From: Bacteroides ndongoniae
Lineage (GTDB): Bacteria; Bacteroidota; Bacteroidia; Bacteroidales; Bacteroidaceae
NCBI RefSeq assembly: GCF_900108345.1
Contig: NZ_FNVV01000014.1
Location: forward strand, 1-64,000
Reading direction: 5' to 3'
Length of the DNA: 64,000 bases
This document shows positions 32,240 to 41,590 of this stretch, in pieces. Within the stretch, counting starts at the first letter, position 1, and every line of letters starts with the position of its first letter. Below the pieces are notes generated by a model that ran no database searches, was not told the origin of the DNA, and saw only the letters and a list, made by a program, of their open reading frames with translations. Made by a program: the position numbers and the translations under genes.

Positions 32240-33631
32240 GATGCAGAAATTCCTAAATATATTCCCCAGCACCTCATCCGTCTCAATAGTTCCTCCCACA
32301 ATTTCGCCAAGGTGGTATAGGCATTCGCGGAGATCCTGACTGACGAAGTCACCGGAGAGGCCGATGGAGAGGCCGTCTTGTACGCGGTGGATGGCTGCGA
32401 GGGCATGGGTCAGGGCTTCGTAGTGTCGGATGTTGCTTACAACGACGTCGGTTTGCGAGAGGTCGGGTAGGGCGGCAAAACCGATGAGTAACTGCTGGAG
32501 GGCGTCAAGGCCCTCTTTCTGTTTAGCAGCAAGGGTAAGGATGTGGGTATCTTGGGGCAATCTGTCGAAGGTGATGGAGGAAGCCTGAGGTGCGAGATCG
32601 GCTTTGTTTATCACTAACACAAGGTGTTTATCTTCGCATCGGGGCAGTATCTTTTCGGCTAGTTGCTGGTATTGTTCGTGGGCACAGGTAGCATCGATCA
32701 CCCACAGGACGATATCGGCCTGCTCCAGCTTCTGGAAAGTGCGTTCGATACCTAAACTCTCAATGGTGTCGTGGGTGTCGCGTATACCGGCCGTGTCGAT
32801 AAAGCGGAAAGTGATGCCGCCCAGGTTCAGGGTATCTTCGATAACATCGCGCGTGGTACCGTGGATGTCACTAACGATGGCACGTTCTTCGTTTAGCAAG
32901 GCATTCAGCAAGGTAGACTTGCCGGCATTGGTTTCGCCTACAATAGCTACAGGGATACCATTTTTCAACGCATTGCCTACACTGAACGAGTCGGCCAGGC
33001 GGCTGATAACCGTTTCTATTTGGGAGGCGATGGCTTGCAGTTCCGAACGGTCGGCAAACTCCAACTCTTCGTGGTCGCTGAAGTCCAGTTCCAGTTCCAT
33101 AAGAGAGGTGAGGTGCAGAAGCTTATCACGTAACAGGGAGAGTTCGTGGCTGAATCCTCCCCGCATCTGGTTCATAGCCATGCGGTGGGTGGCAGCCGAG
33201 GTCGAAGCGATAAGGTCGGCTACAGCTTCTGCCTGACTCAGATCCATTTTGCCGTTCAGGAAAGCCCGTTGGGTGTATTCTCCTGGGCCTGCAGCACGGC
33301 ATCCGTTTTTAAGGAGGAGTTGCATTACCTGCTGAAGAATATATGACGAACCGTGACATGAAATCTCTACGGAATCTTCTCCTGTATACGAATGGGGAGC
33401 ACGGAATAGGCTGATTAGTACTTCGTCTATAATTTCGCCTGTATTCGTGCGGATTTGGCCGAAAGCCAATGTATAAGCAGGACGTTCGCTCAGGGACTTC
33501 CCTGTGGCAGGTGTGAAGATCTTATTGGTGATGCTGATGGCTTGTGGCCCGGACACACGGATGATGCCGATAGCACCGCCTTGGGCAGTGGCTATGGCAC
33601 AGATGGTATCGTTGGATAGTTGTATGTTCAC
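32231..33631 (-). CDS. mnmE: tRNA modification GTPase MnmE (TrmE)
   Basis: At 466 residues it has the normal MnmE length. The N-terminal tetrahydrofolate-binding domain has CAIATAQGGAIGIIRVSG. The GTPase domain has GETNAGKST (G1), DIHGTTRD (G2), DTAGI (G3) and NKAD (G4). The C-terminus ends with FCIGK, the conserved cysteine motif. With MnmG it makes the 5-carboxymethylaminomethyl group on U34 of several tRNAs. The reading frame is intact up to its stop although island B is inserted exactly there, because the attachment core carries the end of the gene. Confidence 0.98.
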   Translation of the reverse strand: MNIQLSNDTICAIATAQGGAIGIIRVSGPQAISITNKIFTPATGKSLSERPAYTLAFGQIRTNTGEIIDEVLISLFRAPHSYTGEDSVEISCHGSSYILQQVMQLLLKNGCRAAGPGEYTQRAFLNGKMDLSQAEAVADLIASTSAATHRMAMNQMRGGFSHELSLLRDKLLHLTSLMELELDFSDHEELEFADRSELQAIASQIETVISRLADSFSVGNALKNGIPVAIVGETNAGKSTLLNALLNEERAIVSDIHGTTRDVIEDTLNLGGITFRFIDTAGIRDTHDTIESLGIERTFQKLEQADIVLWVIDATCAHEQYQQLAEKILPRCEDKHLVLVINKADLAPQASSITFDRLPQDTHILTLAAKQKEGLDALQQLLIGFAALPDLSQTDVVVSNIRHYEALTHALAAIHRVQDGLSIGLSGDFVSQDLRECLYHLGEIVGGTIETDEVLGNIFRNFCIGK

Positions 33632-33718
33632 GTTGTTTATCTCTCTGAAAAATCTGTTCTTTTTATGGCTTGCAAAGATACGTCATTCGGATTACATCGC
33701 GAAATGTAGTTTGGAGAA

Positions 33719-34213
33719 TTATGATTGCGGATAGAGGACTTGGGTAAGAATGAGTACTGTTTGCTCCAGATATTTTCGGTCGGTTTCGTCAAAAGTGTTC
33801 AGCTGGTCGCTGTCGATATCAAGCACACCTTTTACTTCGCCGTTGGCGATGATGGGCACTACAATTTCAGATCGTGAGAGCGAACTGCATGCGATGTGTC
33901 CGGGGAAAAGGTCGACATCAGCCACGACCTGAGTCTTTGCTTCGGCCCATGCGGTGCCGCATACCCCGCGTCCTTTCCTGATGCGGTAGCAGGCTACGCT
34001 TCCCTGAAAGGGACCTAAATGCAGTTCGTTGTCATTTACCATATAAAATCCTACCCAAAAGAAACCGAAAGCTTCTTTTAAGGCTGCTGATGTGTTGGCC
34101 AGTATGCTTACAGCATTGGTCTCGCCTTCAATCAGCGGCGCATATTGGGTGAGGAACGCCTGATAGCGTTCCTCTTTACTCATATTTTCATTCGTCTTGA
34201 AACTTGCTTCCAT
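33719..34213 (-). CDS. GAF-domain free methionine-(R)-sulfoxide reductase
   Basis: A 164-residue single GAF domain of the fRMsr (YebR) type. Conserved features: SVACYRIRKGRGVCGTAW and FPGHIACSSLSRSEIVVPI, which hold the resolving and catalytic cysteines. The enzyme reduces free methionine-R-sulfoxide with thioredoxin and protects against oxidative damage. It lies 24 nt before the nucleoside phosphorylase in gene order and may be part of the same leftward transcript towards mnmE. A second ATG at codon 11 is an alternative start. Confidence 0.9.
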   Translation of the reverse strand: MEASFKTNENMSKEERYQAFLTQYAPLIEGETNAVSILANTSAALKEAFGFFWVGFYMVNDNELHLGPFQGSVACYRIRKGRGVCGTAWAEAKTQVVADVDLFPGHIACSSLSRSEIVVPIIANGEVKGVLDIDSDQLNTFDETDRKYLEQTVLILTQVLYPQS

Positions 34214-34236
34214 TTGATCTGTTTTTAAGGAAACTG

Positions 34237-35115
34237 TTAGATGCGGTCTAATACTGTTTTAATCAGGTCGTCTATCTGATTTTTGTAGCCCGTATTGGCT
34301 TCCTTGATCAGTCGGTTGGCTATAACCATACATACGGTAGTAGCCTTGTGCCCCATCAGACGGCTCAGTCCAGCCAGGGCCGAACTTTCCATTTCGAAGT
34401 TGGTGATGCGGTGTCCCTGATATTCGAAACATTCAATTTTCTCGTTCTGATGCGGGTCGGCCAAAGGAATACGGAGTTGGCGTCCTTGCGGACCGAAAAA
34501 TCCGCCGCATGCCACCGTTACCCCGCGTACCATGTCCTGACGGGCAATGCGTTCTACCAGTTCCTCGTCAGCATGGATAACGTATGGAGCAGGTGCGCAA
34601 AGGTTGCCGCTCCATCCCAGGTGGTTCAGCAAGGCGCGTTCCATGGGCAGGTCGCATACAGCATTACGTCCGGCATAGAAATTGAGTAGGCCATCGAAGC
34701 CGACAGAGATTGCAGAACAGATGAAAGTACCTACGGGAGTATAGGGTTGCAGACCGCCGCATGTGCCGATACGTACGATTTCAAGCTGGCGGAAGTGGTC
34801 GTTCTCCTCGCGCGTTTGGAAATTGATATTAGCCAGTGCGTCAAGTTCGTTCATTACGATGTCTACATTGTCGCATCCGATACCGGTAGACACTACAGTG
34901 ATACGCTTGCCCTGATAGCTGCCGGTAATAGTACGGAATTCACGGCTCTCAACTTCGCACTCTTTATTTTCAAAATGCGAAGCAACGAGGGCTACACGGC
35001 CAGGGTCGCCTACAAGGATTACTTTGTCTGCCAGCCATTCAGGCTTTACATGCAAGTGGAAAACGGAACCGTCTTCGTTGATAATCAGTTCGGAAGAAGG
35101 AAAATACTTTTTCAT
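34237..35115 (-). CDS. udp: uridine phosphorylase-family nucleoside phosphorylase
   Basis: A 292-residue protein of the PNP/UDP phosphorylase family. It has VILVGDPGRVALVASHF (phosphate-binding glycine loop), VVSTGIGCDNVDIVMNEL, VRIGTCGGLQ and NFEMESSALAGLS, where the glutamates bind the ribose. The arrangement fits uridine phosphorylases of Bacteroidetes, which split uridine to uracil and ribose-1-phosphate for salvage. The precise base preference cannot be read. It is cytoplasmic and without fusion or truncation. Confidence 0.87.
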   Translation of the reverse strand: MKKYFPSSELIINEDGSVFHLHVKPEWLADKVILVGDPGRVALVASHFENKECEVESREFRTITGSYQGKRITVVSTGIGCDNVDIVMNELDALANINFQTREENDHFRQLEIVRIGTCGGLQPYTPVGTFICSAISVGFDGLLNFYAGRNAVCDLPMERALLNHLGWSGNLCAPAPYVIHADEELVERIARQDMVRGVTVACGGFFGPQGRQLRIPLADPHQNEKIECFEYQGHRITNFEMESSALAGLSRLMGHKATTVCMVIANRLIKEANTGYKNQIDDLIKTVLDRI

Positions 35116-35283
35116 AAGCGTAGGTGTTTTTTTAGCTGCGAGTTATAAGCTCCGAGCTGTTAGTTTTTAGATTATGAGTTTTTGAGTCTTGAATGACGAG
35201 CCATAAGCTATAAGTTCAGATTCTAGTAATTTGTTGGTGAAGAAAGGGGGATGAACTTACAACTTATGACTTGTCATTTCGCC

Positions 35284-36285
35284 TTATTTATTCATTGGCT
35301 GACTGCTTCCGCCAGCAGTGGGACGGGCGATGGTTTCGCGCATGTCGGTATCAGCCTGAATATTTTTCATGCGGTAGTAATCCATGATACCCAGATTGCC
35401 GTTGCGGAAAGCTTCGGCCATGGCTTTAGGCACTTCGGCTTCAGCTTCTATCACTTTGGCGCGGGCTTCCTGAGCCTTGGCTTTCATTTCCTGTTCGCTG
35501 GCTACGGCCATGGCACGGCGCTCTTCGGCCTTGGCTTGGGCGATGTTCTTGTCGGCGTTGGCCTGATCCATCTGAAGGGCGGCACCGATGTTCTTACCTA
35601 TGTCGATATCGGCGATGTCGATGGAGAGAATCTCGAAAGCGGTGCCTGCATCCAGTCCTTTGCGGAGTACGAGTTTAGAGATGGAGTCGGGGTTTTCGAG
35701 CACCGACTTGTGGCTTTCGCTCGAACCGATGGACGATACGATACCTTCGCCTACACGGGCCAGTACGGTGTCTTCGCCGGCACCACCTACCAGCTGGCGG
35801 ATGTTGGCACGAACGGTGACGCGTGCCTTGGCGATGAGCTGGATACCGTCCTTGGCTACGGCGGTGACAGGCGGAGTGTCGATCACCTTGGGATTTACGG
35901 ACATCTGTACAGCTTCGAATACGTCACGTCCGGCCAGGTCGATGGCAGTAGCCATCTGGAAGGGCAGGTCGATGTTGGCTTTGGCTGCCGATACCAGTGC
36001 GTGAACTACTTTTTCTACGTGTCCGCCTGCCAGGTAGTGGGCTTCGAGTCCGTCGCGGGTAATGTTGTTCAGTCCGGCTTTGTGGGCCTCGATCAGTCCG
36101 GGCACGATGACATAAGGCGGTACGTTACGGATGCGCATCAGGAAGAGTTGCACTAACGAAATGTTCACTCCTGACACCTTGGCCGAAAGCCAGAGGAAGA
36201 AGGGTACGTAATGGAAGAAAAGTACCAGAAAGATGATGCCTCCTACCACGAGGAAAGCAGTCAGATACAGAGAGCTTGTGTCCAT
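35284..36285 (-). CDS. floA: flotillin-like protein FloA (SPFH family)
   Basis: A 333-residue protein of the FloA/UPF0365 type. A single N-terminal membrane helix (about 7-31) is followed by a short membrane-associated loop. The SPFH domain comes next ([27 protein letters not shown]), then a long alanine/glutamate-rich coiled coil ([16 protein letters not shown] and on). Flotillins scaffold membrane microdomains. The gene lies downstream of nfeD in the usual pair and after the PD40 protein, all leftward. Confidence 0.95.
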   Translation of the reverse strand: MDTSSLYLTAFLVVGGIIFLVLFFHYVPFFLWLSAKVSGVNISLVQLFLMRIRNVPPYVIVPGLIEAHKAGLNNITRDGLEAHYLAGGHVEKVVHALVSAAKANIDLPFQMATAIDLAGRDVFEAVQMSVNPKVIDTPPVTAVAKDGIQLIAKARVTVRANIRQLVGGAGEDTVLARVGEGIVSSIGSSESHKSVLENPDSISKLVLRKGLDAGTAFEILSIDIADIDIGKNIGAALQMDQANADKNIAQAKAEERRAMAVASEQEMKAKAQEARAKVIEAEAEVPKAMAEAFRNGNLGIMDYYRMKNIQADTDMRETIARPTAGGSSQPMNK

Positions 36286-36337
36286 TGCTTTAGGTTTTAA
36301 GTTATTGAGTTTTTAAGTTTTTGAATCTTTTGTAATT

Positions 36338-36805
36338 TCATTTTTGTTTTTCCACCAGTATGACGCCGTCGGTGATGCGGGTCACTACGATGGGAGTCTT
36401 CTCGTCCAGCAGACCGTCGGCCGACTTTACTTCGACGATGTCGCCTCCTATTTCGGCATATCCGATCAGGGCCAGACGGGTGGTGCAAATGCCCGTATCG
36501 CCTACCTTGACTTTCGCTTCGGCCGTACGGTCGATTTTCGACGAGATGTCTTCCTTCAAGGCCAGCTTGTCGAGGGTTTTCGACCGCATGAACAGTATCA
36601 GCGACCCTATACATCCCAGTGCCGAAATAACCAGGGTGATGAAGCCGGCCATCGTTCCCATGTGGGCAAAGGCGTAGTAGTTGGCAAAGACGATGCAGCC
36701 TCCTGCCAGAATGCCTGCGATACTGATGCCGGGTACGACAAACAGTTCCACCAGAAAAAGGATAATCGCGGCGACAATAAGTACGGCAATGATAAGTATG
36801 TCCAT
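36338..36805 (-). CDS. NfeD-family membrane protein
   Basis: A 155-residue protein. Three close hydrophobic segments fill the first ~85 residues. A C-terminal OB-fold follows, with GICTTRLALIGYAEIGGDIVEV and the final TRITDGVILVEK. NfeD proteins pair with flotillins or stomatins and are thought to support membrane microdomains. This short form lacks the protease domain. It is directly upstream of floA and 25 nt downstream of the PD40 protein gene. Confidence 0.9.
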   Translation of the reverse strand: MDILIIAVLIVAAIILFLVELFVVPGISIAGILAGGCIVFANYYAFAHMGTMAGFITLVISALGCIGSLILFMRSKTLDKLALKEDISSKIDRTAEAKVKVGDTGICTTRLALIGYAEIGGDIVEVKSADGLLDEKTPIVVTRITDGVILVEKQK

Positions 36806-36830
36806 AGTGTTTTTCGTAATATAGTTTTTG

Positions 36831-38261
36831 TTATTTGATTCCTTTTTCCTGCTGGCGTACCAAGATGGCTGTCTGGTCTATTTCATCGGCAAACTGTTCG
36901 ATACGCTTTTCCAGATCGAGCATGCCCGGAGCCATTTTTCCTCTTTCAGTTTGTGGAGCCGACGCGTAGCGTTTACGCAGATCGTCCAGTTTATTGCTCT
37001 GCTGGGCATAGCTGTTCTCCAGCTGACGGTATTTCTGGAATGTTTTCTTAGCCTGTGGCGAACGGAAGTCGGCCATCTTATAGTACACGGTCTGGTCGTC
37101 GATGACGAATTCGAAATCGTGTTTCTGTTTTACTTCCTTCTTCTCGGTAGAAACATCTTTGAGCCGTTGCAGGGCTTCGGTGACGAGGTCGTTGTCTACC
37201 CAGGTCTGTTTGATAGAGCTCAGGCGTGCCAGGGCGAGGAGCTTTTCGTGTTCCATGTTTTCGTAGCTGTACACCTGTTTGGAGGTGTTGGGGATGAAGA
37301 CATAGACGCATACCTTGCCTTCGGGCTGGTGGCGGTCAGAAGCAAACCATCCCAGATTGTTGTATTCGTCGACAACGTACATGTAGTCGTTATAGGGCGA
37401 GTTGAAAGGCATACCGACGTTTTGCGGATTCAGATAGGTTCCGTTCTGAGTGTTGTAACGGGTGACGAAGATGTCGTATCCGCCTATCGACTCAGGGCCG
37501 TCGGCTGCATAGTAAATGGTAACTCCGTCGGACATGACGTAGGGATAGTTGGCATTTACCTCTCCGTTGATAGAGCCGGGCAGGGGAGTACCTTTGCTCC
37601 ATCCGTCCTGACGTTTGTTACTGGCCAGAATATTCAGGGTACTGTCGGCCGGCTGGTATTCGGAATAGTAGATTTTGGTGCCGAGCTCGGTTTCGTAAAC
37701 CGTTGTTTCGCTGGGCTCCCGGTCTTTGAAGTATTCGTTGTACATGAACAGCTTGCCGGCTTCCGAACCTATTTTGTAGGTTTTCAGAAAGTCTTTCTTG
37801 TCTACGACGAAACTGTCGACGATGCACACTTCTTCTACACCCCTCAACTGTCGCAATCCGATTTTGCTTTGTTGAAGCAGGCTTTCGGCCTGATCGGTCG
37901 AGCGTTTGCGCTTTTTCAGTTCGGCAATGTATTCTTCGTATACTTCGACAGCCTCTTCGAAACGGTACACCTGGTGGTAGGCTTGCCCCAGATAGAGCTG
38001 CCCGCTGGGGGTGCGCCGCTTCACAGCCATCTCCAGAGGCTTCACAGCCTTTTCAGCCTCGCCGGTCTTCAGGCAGCACACGCCGTACCACAGATTGTAG
38101 TTACCGTTCGAGGGGTTCGACTTGATAAGGCGTTGGAATGCCGGTTTGGCCTGTTCGTATTCGCCTTTCTCGTACAATTCTTTGGCTTTGGCCAGTGTCT
38201 GCGAGTAGGCACCGGTGCCCAGCAGGCAGGAGAAAAGCAACAGGATATATTTCTTTTTCAT
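36831..38261 (-). CDS. TPR/PD40 beta-propeller periplasmic protein
   Basis: A 476-residue exported protein. A signal peptide (MKKKYILLLFSCLLGTGAYS) is followed by tetratricopeptide repeats (about 22-130: AKAKELYEKGEYEQAKPAF and similar). WD40-like PD40 propeller blades come next, visible as SDGVTIYYAADGPESIGGYD and NNLGWFASDRHQPEGKVCVY. The C-terminal ~120 residues form a charged coiled coil. The TPR-plus-PD40 layout recalls OmpA-like or gliding/secretion-associated proteins of Bacteroidetes, but no OmpA domain is present. Its position before nfeD-floA suggests a common envelope role; the function is not established. Confidence 0.75.
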   Translation of the reverse strand: MKKKYILLLFSCLLGTGAYSQTLAKAKELYEKGEYEQAKPAFQRLIKSNPSNGNYNLWYGVCCLKTGEAEKAVKPLEMAVKRRTPSGQLYLGQAYHQVYRFEEAVEVYEEYIAELKKRKRSTDQAESLLQQSKIGLRQLRGVEEVCIVDSFVVDKKDFLKTYKIGSEAGKLFMYNEYFKDREPSETTVYETELGTKIYYSEYQPADSTLNILASNKRQDGWSKGTPLPGSINGEVNANYPYVMSDGVTIYYAADGPESIGGYDIFVTRYNTQNGTYLNPQNVGMPFNSPYNDYMYVVDEYNNLGWFASDRHQPEGKVCVYVFIPNTSKQVYSYENMEHEKLLALARLSSIKQTWVDNDLVTEALQRLKDVSTEKKEVKQKHDFEFVIDDQTVYYKMADFRSPQAKKTFQKYRQLENSYAQQSNKLDDLRKRYASAPQTERGKMAPGMLDLEKRIEQFADEIDQTAILVRQQEKGIK

Positions 38262-38375
38262 ATTTTTATTGTATTCTTTATGCTATCAAAAGTTCAAAAA
38301 TACAAATTAATCGCGAATAAAGCCCTTTTCGCTGATTCTATTATGTTAATTCTTCTTTAAATCATTCTTTTGCGT

Positions 38376-38383
38376 TATTTTTG
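38376..38383 (+). promoter_or_regulatory. -7 box of ttcA
   Basis: TATTTTTG lies 19 nt before the ttcA ATG at 38403, in the divergent gap with the PD40 gene. The -33 region is only a T-rich stretch. Confidence 0.5.
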
Positions 38384-38402
38384 TGCCCGATTTTCACAGG
38401 TT

Positions 38403-39158
38403 ATGGCAAAGTATACAGAAGAAGAAAAAATGCTCCGTCGCATCGAGAAACGGTTTGCCAAAGGAGTGGTGGAGTACGGGCTGATTGAAGAGGGAGACAA
38501 GATTCTCATCGGTCTCTCGGGCGGGAAAGATTCGTTGGCGCTGGTCGAGCTGCTGGCGCGCCGTGCACGCATCTACAAGCCAAGGTTTTCGGTTGTGGCT
38601 GCTCACGTGGTGATGAAAAACATTGCTTACGAAAGCGATACCGACTACCTGCGCCGCTATGCCGAGTCGTGGGGCGTGCCTCTGGTGATATATGAAACAG
38701 AGTTTGACGCTTCGACCGATACCCGCAAGTCGCCCTGTTTTCTTTGTTCGTGGAACAGGCGTAAGGCGCTTTTCACCGTGGCCAAGGAGCAGGGATGCAA
38801 CAAGATTGCCCTGGGGCATCACATGGATGACATTCTGGAAACGCTGCTGATGAATATCACCTTTCAAGGGGCGTTCGGTACGATGCCGCCCCGGTTGGTG
38901 ATGAAGAAGTTCGATATGACCATCATCCGTCCGATGTGTCTGGTTCACGAGTCCGACCTGGAAGAACTGGCCTCTGCGCGCGGCTTCAGAAAGCAGGTGA
39001 AGAATTGTCCCTACGAGCATGACTCCCACCGTAGCTCGATGAAAGACGTGCTGAAGCAGTTGGAAGCAATGAACCCCGAAGCACGCTACAGTCTTTGGGG
39101 GAGTATGTCCAATGTTCAGGACGAGCTTCTGCCTCGCAAGGAGCAGCCGATGCCTTGA
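38403..39158 (+). CDS. ttcA: tRNA 2-thiocytidine biosynthesis protein TtcA family
   Basis: A 251-residue protein from the ATG at 38403; 11 upstream codons are unlikely. The PP-loop GLSGGKDS (ATP pyrophosphatase) is clear, followed by CFLCSWNRR (CxxC for the iron-sulfur cluster), LGHHMDDILETLLMN and a third cysteine in KNCPYEHDSHR. TtcA adds sulfur to C32 of some tRNAs using ATP and a 4Fe-4S cluster. All three cluster cysteines are present. It is followed at 60 nt by a small membrane protein. Confidence 0.93.
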   Translation: MAKYTEEEKMLRRIEKRFAKGVVEYGLIEEGDKILIGLSGGKDSLALVELLARRARIYKPRFSVVAAHVVMKNIAYESDTDYLRRYAESWGVPLVIYETEFDASTDTRKSPCFLCSWNRRKALFTVAKEQGCNKIALGHHMDDILETLLMNITFQGAFGTMPPRLVMKKFDMTIIRPMCLVHESDLEELASARGFRKQVKNCPYEHDSHRSSMKDVLKQLEAMNPEARYSLWGSMSNVQDELLPRKEQPMP

Positions 39159-39221
39159 TGAGGCTTTCCCATACCCAATGCAGAAATCAAAGAAAAATCG
39201 AAATAAAATAAGGAAAACAAC

Positions 39222-39590
39222 ATGAAAGGATTTTACACTATTCTACTTCTGGTCGTGTCTAACATCTTCATGACCTTTGCCTGGTACGGGCACCTGAAGT
39301 TGCAGGAGACGAAAATCATCTCCAACTGGCCGCTCTATGCGGTGATTCTGTTTTCGTGGGGCATTGCACTGGCCGAATACTCGTGTCAGGTGCCGGCTAA
39401 CCGTATCGGCTTTGTAGGCAATGGCGGACCTTTTTCGCTGATGCAGCTCAAGGTCATTCAGGAAGCCATTACGCTCATCGTGTTCACGGTCTTTACCACG
39501 GTGCTGTTCAAGGGCGAGGCTTTACACTGGAATCACTTTGTGGCATTCATCTGCCTGGTGCTGGCCGTTTATTTTGTATTCTACAAGTAA
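39222..39590 (+). CDS. DUF486/DMT-superfamily small membrane protein
   Basis: A 122-residue protein with four hydrophobic helices (about 4-22, 34-52, 72-93, 99-120) and little soluble sequence. The segment AEYSCQVPANRIGF is characteristic of the DUF486 group, related to drug/metabolite transporters. The substrate is unknown. It lies between ttcA and the alcohol dehydrogenase on the same strand, with short gaps, so it may share a transcript. Confidence 0.88.
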   Translation: MKGFYTILLLVVSNIFMTFAWYGHLKLQETKIISNWPLYAVILFSWGIALAEYSCQVPANRIGFVGNGGPFSLMQLKVIQEAITLIVFTVFTTVLFKGEALHWNHFVAFICLVLAVYFVFYK

Positions 39591-39636
39591 GTTGCATGCT
39601 TTCTTTTACTAAAACTAATACCATATTATTTCAGCT

Positions 39637-40809
39637 ATGAACAATTTTGTTTTTTATAGTCCTACCGAATTTGTGTTTGGCAAGGATACGGAAGCGCAGA
39701 CAGGTAGTCTGGTGCGCAAGTACGGTGGCACCCGTGTGATGATAGTCTATGGCGGCGGCTCGGTGCAGCGTAGCGGTTTGCTTGCCCGTGTTGAAGAGTC
39801 GTTGCAGGCAGCTGGTGTAGCCTATTGCGAACTGGGAGGCGTACAGCCCAATCCTACCGAGCCCAAAGTGTACGAAGGCATTCGTCTTTGTCGCGAACAG
39901 GGAGTGGACATGCTGCTTGCCGTAGGCGGCGGTTCGGTGATTGATACGGCCAAGTCCATTGCAGTAGGTGCGCTTTACGAGGGCGACTTTTGGGATTTCT
40001 ACATCGGCAAGGCCAGCATCACCAAGGCTTTGAAGGTGGGCGTGGTTCTCACCATTCCTGCTGCCGGAAGCGAAGGCTCGGGCAATGCGGTCATCACCCA
40101 TTCGGTTACCCTGCAGAAGTTGGGCATACGTGCCCCCGAAGTGCTTCGTCCGGTGTTTGCCGTTATGAATCCCGAGCTGACCTATACGCTGCCTGCTTAT
40201 CAGACAGCCAGTGGCATTGCCGACATGATGGTGCACATCATGGAGCGTTACTTCACCAATACCGAAGGTGTTGAGGTGAGCGACCGCTTGTGCGAAGGCA
40301 CCCTGGTGGCCATTATCAAGGAAGCTTATCGGCTGAAAGCCAATCCGAACGATTACGATGCGCGCGCCAACATCATGTGGTGTGGCACCATCGCCCACAA
40401 CGGTACGTGCGGAGTGGGACGCGAGGAAGACTGGGCTTCGCACTTCCTGGAGCACGAAGTCAGTGCCCTTTACGATGTCACTCACGGTGCCGGTCTGGCA
40501 GTGATCGTACCTGCCTGGATGGCTTTTGTGGCCGAACGCAACCCGAAGAAGGTGGCTCAGTTTGCCCACCGCGTATTTGGTGTGCCCCAGTCGGACGATT
40601 TGCTGGAGATGGCGTTGAGCGGCGTGTCGCAGCTGAAGTTCTTCTTCCGCTACATCGGACTGCCCGTCAGCTTCAAGGAGCTGGGCATCGAACAGCCCGA
40701 CATTGATACGCTGGTGGCCAATCTGCACCGCAACAAAGGCCTCACTGTAGGTAGTTATGTGAAGCTGACTTCGGCCGATACGGAAGAAATCTATCGCATG
40801 GCCTTATAA
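39637..40809 (+). CDS. iron-containing alcohol dehydrogenase (NADPH-dependent type)
   Basis: A 390-residue type III alcohol dehydrogenase. The cofactor part has VMIVYGGGSVQRSG and LAVGGGSVIDTAKSIA. The metal site residues are in MMVHIMERYF and the ALYDVTHGAGLAVIVPAW segment (histidines). The sequence is most like butanol dehydrogenase/YqdH-type enzymes that reduce aldehydes with NADPH. Length and motifs are complete. The gene is 46 nt after the DUF486 gene and 13 nt before the DUF6078 gene. Confidence 0.92.
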   Translation: MNNFVFYSPTEFVFGKDTEAQTGSLVRKYGGTRVMIVYGGGSVQRSGLLARVEESLQAAGVAYCELGGVQPNPTEPKVYEGIRLCREQGVDMLLAVGGGSVIDTAKSIAVGALYEGDFWDFYIGKASITKALKVGVVLTIPAAGSEGSGNAVITHSVTLQKLGIRAPEVLRPVFAVMNPELTYTLPAYQTASGIADMMVHIMERYFTNTEGVEVSDRLCEGTLVAIIKEAYRLKANPNDYDARANIMWCGTIAHNGTCGVGREEDWASHFLEHEVSALYDVTHGAGLAVIVPAWMAFVAERNPKKVAQFAHRVFGVPQSDDLLEMALSGVSQLKFFFRYIGLPVSFKELGIEQPDIDTLVANLHRNKGLTVGSYVKLTSADTEEIYRMAL

Positions 40810-40822
40810 AAAAAGAAAGATT

Positions 40823-41263
40823 ATGAGCGACGATTCTTTCGACTATACCAAAGTGCCTCATGGCTTTCTGCATTGCGGCGCTTCGCACTGTGCCAAGTCG
40901 GCGGCGTGTTTGCGCCATTTGGCCTATTGTCACCTGCCGTCGCGGTTGGAGTCCTTCCGGATGCTGAACCCTTGCCGGACGGTCGAGGGCGAAGCGGCGT
41001 GCAAGTACTTTTTGCCCGACGAGCCCGTGCGCTATGCCCGTGGCTTTATGCGTACGGTGAAGGCGTTGACATTGGGCGTGGCAGGAACTTTCCGCAACCG
41101 TGCCATCAGTTGCCTGGGACGGAAAAACTATTACCTGACTCGCCGCGGAGAGCGTCTGCTGTCTCCGTCGGAGCAACAGCAGATTGTACACATTGCCCGT
41201 TCGCTGGGTGTAGAGCTTGACGAGTATTTCGACGATTATGTCTTCGAGCACCGTTGGGCGTAG
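40823..41263 (+). CDS. DUF6078 cysteine-rich protein
   Basis: A 146-residue protein. The N-terminal half is rich in cysteine and histidine (LHCGASHCAKSAACLRHLAYC, about 14-33), which looks like a metal-binding or zinc-ribbon start. The rest is helical and basic (TRRGERLLSPSEQQQIVHI). It matches, as far as I can tell, the DUF6078 family, which is widespread and uncharacterised in Bacteroidales. The 13-nt gap to the alcohol dehydrogenase suggests co-transcription. Confidence 0.75.
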   Translation: MSDDSFDYTKVPHGFLHCGASHCAKSAACLRHLAYCHLPSRLESFRMLNPCRTVEGEAACKYFLPDEPVRYARGFMRTVKALTLGVAGTFRNRAISCLGRKNYYLTRRGERLLSPSEQQQIVHIARSLGVELDEYFDDYVFEHRWA

Positions 41264-41552
41264 ATGCTTATCCGTTTCGCCCGATAACGGTCGATTTTAT
41301 ATTCAGGTTAAGTCTTTGTAAATCAGATAACGGCAGTTTCCTCCTGTTTCTATAAGAGGAAACTGCTGTTTCCTTATTGGGGAACGCGCGTTTCCTGTTG
41401 AGGGAATTCCCGTTCCCTTTAATGGTTACGGCCGTTTCCACAGGAGGGAACGGAGCGGATAAGCAATGTGGGCGAAGAGGGGAGTGAATATCGCAGGTAG
41501 ATAATACGTGATTGGAAAATAGCGATGGGCAGCGACGCTGGCAAACATAGAA
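41264..41552. other. intergenic region between DUF6078 and RNase G genes
   Basis: Apart from the 22-bp-period repeat array at 41336-41455 and the terminator at 41553-41586, nothing gene-like was seen. No promoter is needed here because the two genes converge. Confidence 0.6.
41336..41455. repeat. 22-bp-period tandem array of small inverted repeats (array 1)
   Basis: GTTTCC-like starts fall at 41346, 41368, 41390, 41412 and 41434, exactly 22 bp apart. Most units read GTTTCC, six variable bases, GGGAAC or similar, then four bases. Each unit is itself a small hairpin. The first part also forms a 9-bp stem (41333-41341 with 41358-41366). The function is unknown. Confidence 0.75.
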
Positions 41553-41586
41553 AAGCGGCTATGCCTTTGGGAGGGCATAGCCGCTT
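41553..41586 (-). terminator. intrinsic terminator of the RNase G gene
   Basis: A perfect 13-bp stem, AAGCGGCTATGCC and GGCATAGCCGCTT, with an 8-nt loop and a T-run on the minus strand, begins 5 nt past the stop. Confidence 0.88.
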
Positions 41587-41590
41587 CGAT

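Noticed and set aside
35251..36156. 301-codon open frame on the plus strand
   Set aside because: It is antisense to floA.
36828..38360. 510-codon open frame on the plus strand
   Set aside because: It is antisense to the signal-peptide/TPR/PD40 gene, whose protein features are clear. The frame has no family features.
41336..41455. CRISPR array
   Set aside because: Units are 22 bp with no constant repeat and no unique spacers, and no cas gene is in the window.
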